Assembly: GCA_964203275.1 (NCBI GenBank)
Contig: CAXNMF010000013.1
Span: forward strand, 46,451-110,450
Origin: Ga0077527 sp945862135
Lineage (GTDB): Bacteria > Pseudomonadota > Gammaproteobacteria > Burkholderiales > SG8-41
Direction: 5' to 3'
Length of the DNA: 64,000 bases
Below, piece by piece: positions 60,651 through 64,000 of this stretch. The notes beneath the pieces are model-generated. The model saw nothing but the letters and a program-made list of their open reading frames with translations. It was not told the origin of the DNA and made no database searches. Made by a program: the position numbers and the translations under genes. Each line of letters starts with the position of its first letter. Position 1 is the stretch's first letter.

Positions 60651-61628
60651 ATTGCCGAGATGGAAACGGGAGAGGGCAAGACGCTTACGGCAACACTTCC
60701 GGCGTGTGCTGCCGCCCTTGCGGGCATTCCGGTGCATATCGTTACGGTGAATGATTTCCTGGTCATGCGTGACGCCGCCTGGATGAAGCCGATTTACAGG
60801 TTTCTGGGGCTGACCGTCGGCACCATTACGGAAGGCATGACGCCGGATGCAAGGCGTTCGGCTTATGCGTGTGACATTACCTACGGTACCAACAAACAAC
60901 TGGTATTTGATTACCTGAAAGATCGCTTGATGCTCGGTCGGGATGCACGGCCGATGCATCTGCAAATCGAGGGGCTTCACGCCGAGCATGCGCGCAGAAG
61001 CAGGCTTCTGTTGCGCGGCCTCTGTTTTGTGATCGTTGATGAAGCAGACAGCGTGCTTGTTGACGAGGCACGCACACCGCTGATCATTTCCAATGTGGGG
61101 GATGCAAGTCAGGAAGAGCAGATTTACGCTGAAGCGATCACTGTCGCGCGTCAGCTCGAAATGGCTCTCGATTTCTCGATCCTGCCTCGGGATCATGACG
61201 TGGCGATTACTGATCGCGGAAAGCGTCGGATGACTGAACTGGCCGAGCCTTTCGGCGGAGTTTGGATGGGCCCGCGCCGGCGGCTGGAACTGGTCAAGCG
61301 TGCACTGTGTGCGCTGTATTTATACCAGCGAGACAAGCAGTATCTTGTACGTGGCGGCAAAATCCAGATTATTGACGAATATACGGGCCGCGTGATGGCT
61401 GATCGCTCATGGGAGCGCGGCCTGCACCAGATGATCGAGGCCAAAGAAGGGTGCTCGATTACCGGGCAGCAGGAAACGCTCGCACGAATCAGCTATCAGC
61501 GATTTTTCCGTCGCTATCTGCGTGTGGCCGGCATGACTGGCACGGCGCGTGAGGTTGCACAGGAATTGTGGGCTGTTTATAACCTCCCTGTAGTGACTAT
61601 ACCCACCAATCGCCCCGTGCAGAGCTGA
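60639..61628 (+). pseudogene. SecA-like ATPase fragment, 5' part
   Basis: Begins inside SecA at the Walker A region, IAEMETGEGKTL, so roughly the first 80-100 residues are missing. Then VHIVTVNDFLVMRDAAWM, CDITYGTNKQLVFDYLKD, Walker B VIVDEADSVLVDEARTPLI, IIDEYTGRVMADRSW and GMTGTAREVAQELW. The frame stops at 61628 after PTNRPVQS; the SecA reading goes on as LPEQVYLTAREKW to VLVGTNSVTD in another frame (61629-61750). An accessory SecA rather than the housekeeping one is likely, judging by divergence. No longer functional as read. Confidence 0.85.
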
Positions 61629-61764
61629 GGTTGCCCGAGCAGGTTTACCTGACTGCGCGGGAGAAATGGACAGCGGTTGTCGATGCAATACGCAGCGTTC
61701 ATGAGCGTGGCCGGCCGGTATTGGTCGGAACCAATTCGGTTACCGATCGAAGCATCTGAGCGAG

Positions 61765-62265
61765 ATGCTGTCTGCTGAGGGACTCCAGCACCAGGTACTG
61801 AACGCCAGGCAGGATCAGGAGGAGGCTGAAGTGATTGCCAGGGCCGGGGAAGCAGGGCGAATCACCGTTGCCACGAATATGGCCGGGCGCGGAACGGACA
61901 TTCGTCTGGCACCTGGAGTATCGGAAAAGGGGGGGCTTCATGTTCTTGCCACGGAGCGCCACGATGCCCGTCGTATCGACCGGCAGCTTTTCGGGCGCTG
62001 CGGGCGTCAAGGTGATCCTGGAAGCTTTCAGGTGATCGTATCCTTGGAAGATGAGTTATTGCACGGGCATTTCAAGAAACACGCGGGTTGGCTACGCAAA
62101 CTCTTCCCGAAACTGAATTCGCCGTTACCTGATTGGCTGGGCGGGAGCATCGTCAGCATCGCCCAACGCTCCGCAGAACGGCATCACGCAAGAATTCGTC
62201 GCGACTTGTTGCGCGTTGATGAACAGTTGAGCGATATGCTTGCGTTTACGGGGCGCAGCGAATAG
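61765..62265 (+). pseudogene. SecA-like ATPase fragment, 3' part
   Basis: Third frame of the same gene: LSEMLSAEGLQHQVLNARQD, then helicase motifs ITVATNMAGRGTDI (with GRGTDI, motif V) and RQLFGRCGRQGDPGS (motif VI). SecA's usual C-terminal zinc domain is absent. Two one-base shifts, near 61620 and 61750, part it from the 5' piece. Confidence 0.85.
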
Positions 62266-62272
62266 CAAAGTC

Positions 62273-62310
62273 GGCTTTGAATTCGCGCGAATTTTGTGCG
62301 AATTCAAGCC
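62273..62310 (+). terminator. Hairpin after the SecA-like fragment
   Basis: TTGAATTCGC (62277-62286) pairs with GCGAATTCAA (62298-62307); outer GGCTT/AAGCC extends it with one bulge. It is followed by GGGTTTTA, a weak T tract, so a terminator is possible. Confidence 0.45.
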
Positions 62311-62445
62311 GGGTTTTAACTCCAAAATTCGCCAAAATTGGCTTTGGAGCCTTGGGAAAGCGTAATGGCTACCGTTGTCTATTGACGCCGGAGATTGTGC
62401 CGATAGTTGAATCAACAACTTGGATGGCGGGTTTCGTGCCCGCCG

Positions 62446-62480
62446 GTTTAATTATAAAAAACATAATTAAATCAAATAGT
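62446..62480 (+). repeat. AT-rich element copy K at the 3' end of ssrA
   Basis: Abuts the CCA end of ssrA. Plus strand: ATAATTAAATCAAATAGT. Read on the ssrA strand it holds TTTAATTAT/ATAATTAAA around GTTTTTT, an AT hairpin. Confidence 0.45.
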
Positions 62481-62845
62481 TGGTGGAGGCGGCGGGAATT
62501 GAACCCGCGTCCGCAAGCCCTCCACAGTCAAGACTACATGCTTAGCCTGGTTATTTGGGTTTCGCCTCGCACCCGCCAACCGGCAGGCTGGTGTTTGGCT
62601 AGTCGCTTCGACGGATCCACAAGGTTAAGCGACCAAACCCTGCAGAGAGGCTGATGTAAATGACGTTGCACCCCTCTCGGGGCCTGACCCATCAGCAGAT
62701 CAGTGCAACGTCTAGCCGGTGTTAGGCGGCTAGAGAATAACGCTCGTCGTTGGCGTGTATAGAATTTCCAGCGGATTTACAAGGTGACTGGACCTTGGCA
62801 TGCCTTGTGCTGCTTTGTAACCCACGTCGAAACCAAGTCGCCCCC
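62481..62845 (-). ncRNA. ssrA: tmRNA
   Basis: 365 nt on the minus strand. The 5' end GGGGGCGACTTGGTTTCGAC pairs with the 3' CGCCTCC A CCA to form the 7-bp acceptor stem (one G-U). The 3' T-arm GCGGGTTCAATTCCCGC is complete. The tag frame at 62754-62722 encodes ANDERYSLAA and stop, the form common in betaproteobacteria. A GATAAT box at 62870-62865 lies about 20 nt before the mature 5' end, so a short leader is removed by RNase P. It rescues stalled ribosomes and tags the broken products. Confidence 0.97.
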
Positions 62846-63072
62846 GGTCTCTTGCTACTCTGACATTATCGCATAGAGAAAAGTTCCTGAGTTCGGAGCA
62901 GTGGTGGTTGAAGCCGTTTGTTTTGTATTTGTCGTGTGGCAGCCAAATGCAGATTAAGGATTCATTGGGCCACCTGATCCGGTCAACGAAATATGATTTT
63001 CATGGGCGGGCAAAGCTCCGGCGACTAGGCATCTGCGTGTAACGCATCTAGAAACTTTTAATCATCAATCAG

Positions 63073-63721
63073 TTATTGATTGATTACATTAAGGATCTCG
63101 GCCGGAGAGTTGACCACAAAATCAGCGCCCCATGTATCAGGATCACTTCCATTGAGGTAACCAAAGCGTACTGCGACGGTCTTCATGCCGGCAGCTTTTC
63201 CGGCAAGGATGTCGCGCTCATCGTCGCCGACATAGATGCACATTGAGGGAGAGCAGGCCAGAATTTCTGCGGCCGCGAGCAACGGTGCCGGATGGGGTTT
63301 CATGTGTCCCGTAGTGTCGCCCCCGATGATGCAGGCCGCTCGGGTGCTGTATCCTAATTGTTGCATCAACGGCAGTGCAAATCGCTCGGCCTTGTTGGTC
63401 ACAATTCCCCAAGGCAACTTCTTGGCTTCCAAACGATCAACCAGTTCTTCAATGCCGGGAAACAATCGTGTATCGCAGCAGAGGTTGTTCTCGTAAATCT
63501 GCAGAAATTCCTCACGCATGGGGGCGTAGTCAGCGTGATCGGGTGTCATGCCGAAGCCGACGCCTAGCAGTCCACGCGCCCCCAGAGATGTGACGCGTCT
63601 TGTTTCGGTCAACGCTACGGGGGTGAGTCCGCGGGCGCTGCGCATCATGTTGACTGCACGTCCGAGGTCCGGGGCGGTGTCGGCAAGTACCGTCAAGGTC
63701 GAACAGTACCGCGCGCATCAT
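63073..63721 (-). pseudogene. gph: Phosphoglycolate phosphatase (HAD family), frameshifted near the start
   Basis: HAD-type phosphatase that clears 2-phosphoglycolate. The start MMRAVLFDLDGT (catalytic Asp pair) lies in one frame and LADTAPDLGRAVNMM onward in another: GGTACTTGCC at about 63688-63697 lacks two bases (or has one too many). The rest is intact: GLTPVALTETRRVTSLG, FPGIEELVDRLE, WGIVTNKAERFALPLM with the Lys, and YVGDDERDILAGKAAGM with the second Asp pair. As written the second part could start only at a TTG and would lack the nucleophile. The ATG overlaps the ubiG stop (ATGA). Confidence 0.85.
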
Positions 63722-63885
63722 GATTGAACCGGTTTAAGGGTGCTGAGAATGTAGTTGACGTCGGTATCCGATTCGAGCGCGTATACCTTGTTGAAAGGGT
63801 TGTAGGTCATTCCGATCAGGTCGATGACCTCCAGTCCGGCTTGTCTACTCGTTGCAGAAAGCTCGGAGGGCTTGATGAAGCGTTC
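63718..63885 (-). pseudogene. ubiG: ubiG 3' end (ubiquinone methyltransferase), fragment
   Basis: Minus-strand frame RFIKPSELSATSRQAGLEVI, DLIGMTYNPFNKVYALESD and TDVNYILSTLKPVQ matches the C-terminus of UbiG, and ubiG-gph is a common gene order. About 55 codons can be read; just upstream the frame meets a TGA and the last 100 bases of the window no longer look like ubiG. Whether the gene is broken or the window end is of poor quality cannot be told. Confidence 0.7.
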
Positions 63886-64000
63886 AGCAAGTCATCATCT
63901 CCCATAGCCTTATATTGACATATTCCAACTGATAATTGCGAACAGGTGGAATAGGTGCTGGAAGGCTCTGAATTCAACCTATTGGTTAACCTGTAATGTA

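Noticed and set aside
60651..61196. Extended minus-strand frame joined to the Bug fragment
   Set aside because: Beyond 60650 it is antisense to clear SecA helicase motifs and has no receptor features.
61740..61765. In-frame TGA in the SecA-like gene as a second Sec site
   Set aside because: The TGA is explained by a one-base shift: the neighbouring frame restores HLSEMLSAEG.

Overview
The window reads as a chromosomal piece of a betaproteobacterium, most likely Burkholderiales or a close relative. Supporting signs are: an EarP/EF-P pair with arginine at EF-P position 32; a tmRNA whose tag reads ANDERYSLAA; several Bug/TctC-type tripartite tricarboxylate receptors; CaiB/BaiF, citryl-CoA-lyase-like and MmgE/PrpD enzymes of organic-acid catabolism; and a DmsC-anchored molybdoenzyme of the SoeABC type. 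The exact genus cannot be read from this sequence.

Layout. 1-0.84 kb: 3' part of an acyl-CoA dehydrogenase. 1.0-10.1 kb: a defence block with an AbiEi/AbiEii toxin-antitoxin pair, a complete type I restriction-modification operon hsdR-hsdM-hsdS joined by 4-nt overlaps, and a DUF4143-type ATPase. A tRNA-Glu-like 3' remnant sits just before hsdR. 10.2-12.2 kb: a DUF429-like protein and a GSU2403-type nucleotidyltransferase. 12.3-22.2 kb: carboxylate metabolism and uptake (CaiB/BaiF transferase, FMN-dependent hydroxyacid oxidase, two Bug receptors, a VOC protein, citryl-CoA-lyase-like enzyme, MmgE/PrpD). 22.2-25.4 kb: a MacAB-like efflux operon whose permease start is preceded by an amplified stop-start junction. 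25.5-30.5 kb: a large FhaB-like two-partner-secretion exoprotein with YDG/MBG domains, broken by three small shifts in G runs. 30.5-36.1 kb: DUF2007 protein, a ModA-like protein, a TctB-TctA-TctC transporter and MmgE/PrpD. 36.2-43.2 kb: a DsbA/FrnE-family gene with an in-frame TGA exactly at the first active-site cysteine (candidate selenoprotein), two Ser/Thr kinases around a haem-binding DUF3365-HAMP sensor, a hydrolase, a GIDE-like membrane protein and LemA. 43.2-46.9 kb: dispersed repeats, a lone HEPN protein, DUF4139 and a frameshifted LOG protein. 47.0-51.6 kb: SoeABC-like sulfite dehydrogenase. 51.6-59.8 kb: small membrane proteins, cspA with a long leader, an SRPBCC/lipoprotein pair, earP-efp, rlmJ, a RidA-like protein and a diguanylate cyclase. 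60.1-64 kb: a decayed or poorly assembled end with a head-to-head pair of 5'-truncated genes (Bug receptor and SecA-like), intact ssrA, a frameshifted gph and a ubiG tail.

Two signals cut across the genes. One is an AT-rich intergenic motif seen about eleven times, usually at or just after gene ends. The other is a set of palindromic GC-rich REP-like elements. The most unusual single items are the TGA-for-Cys FrnE gene and the 32-bp tandem repeat that copies an ATGA stop-start junction. Everything here is from reading the sequence; no database or folding search was run.
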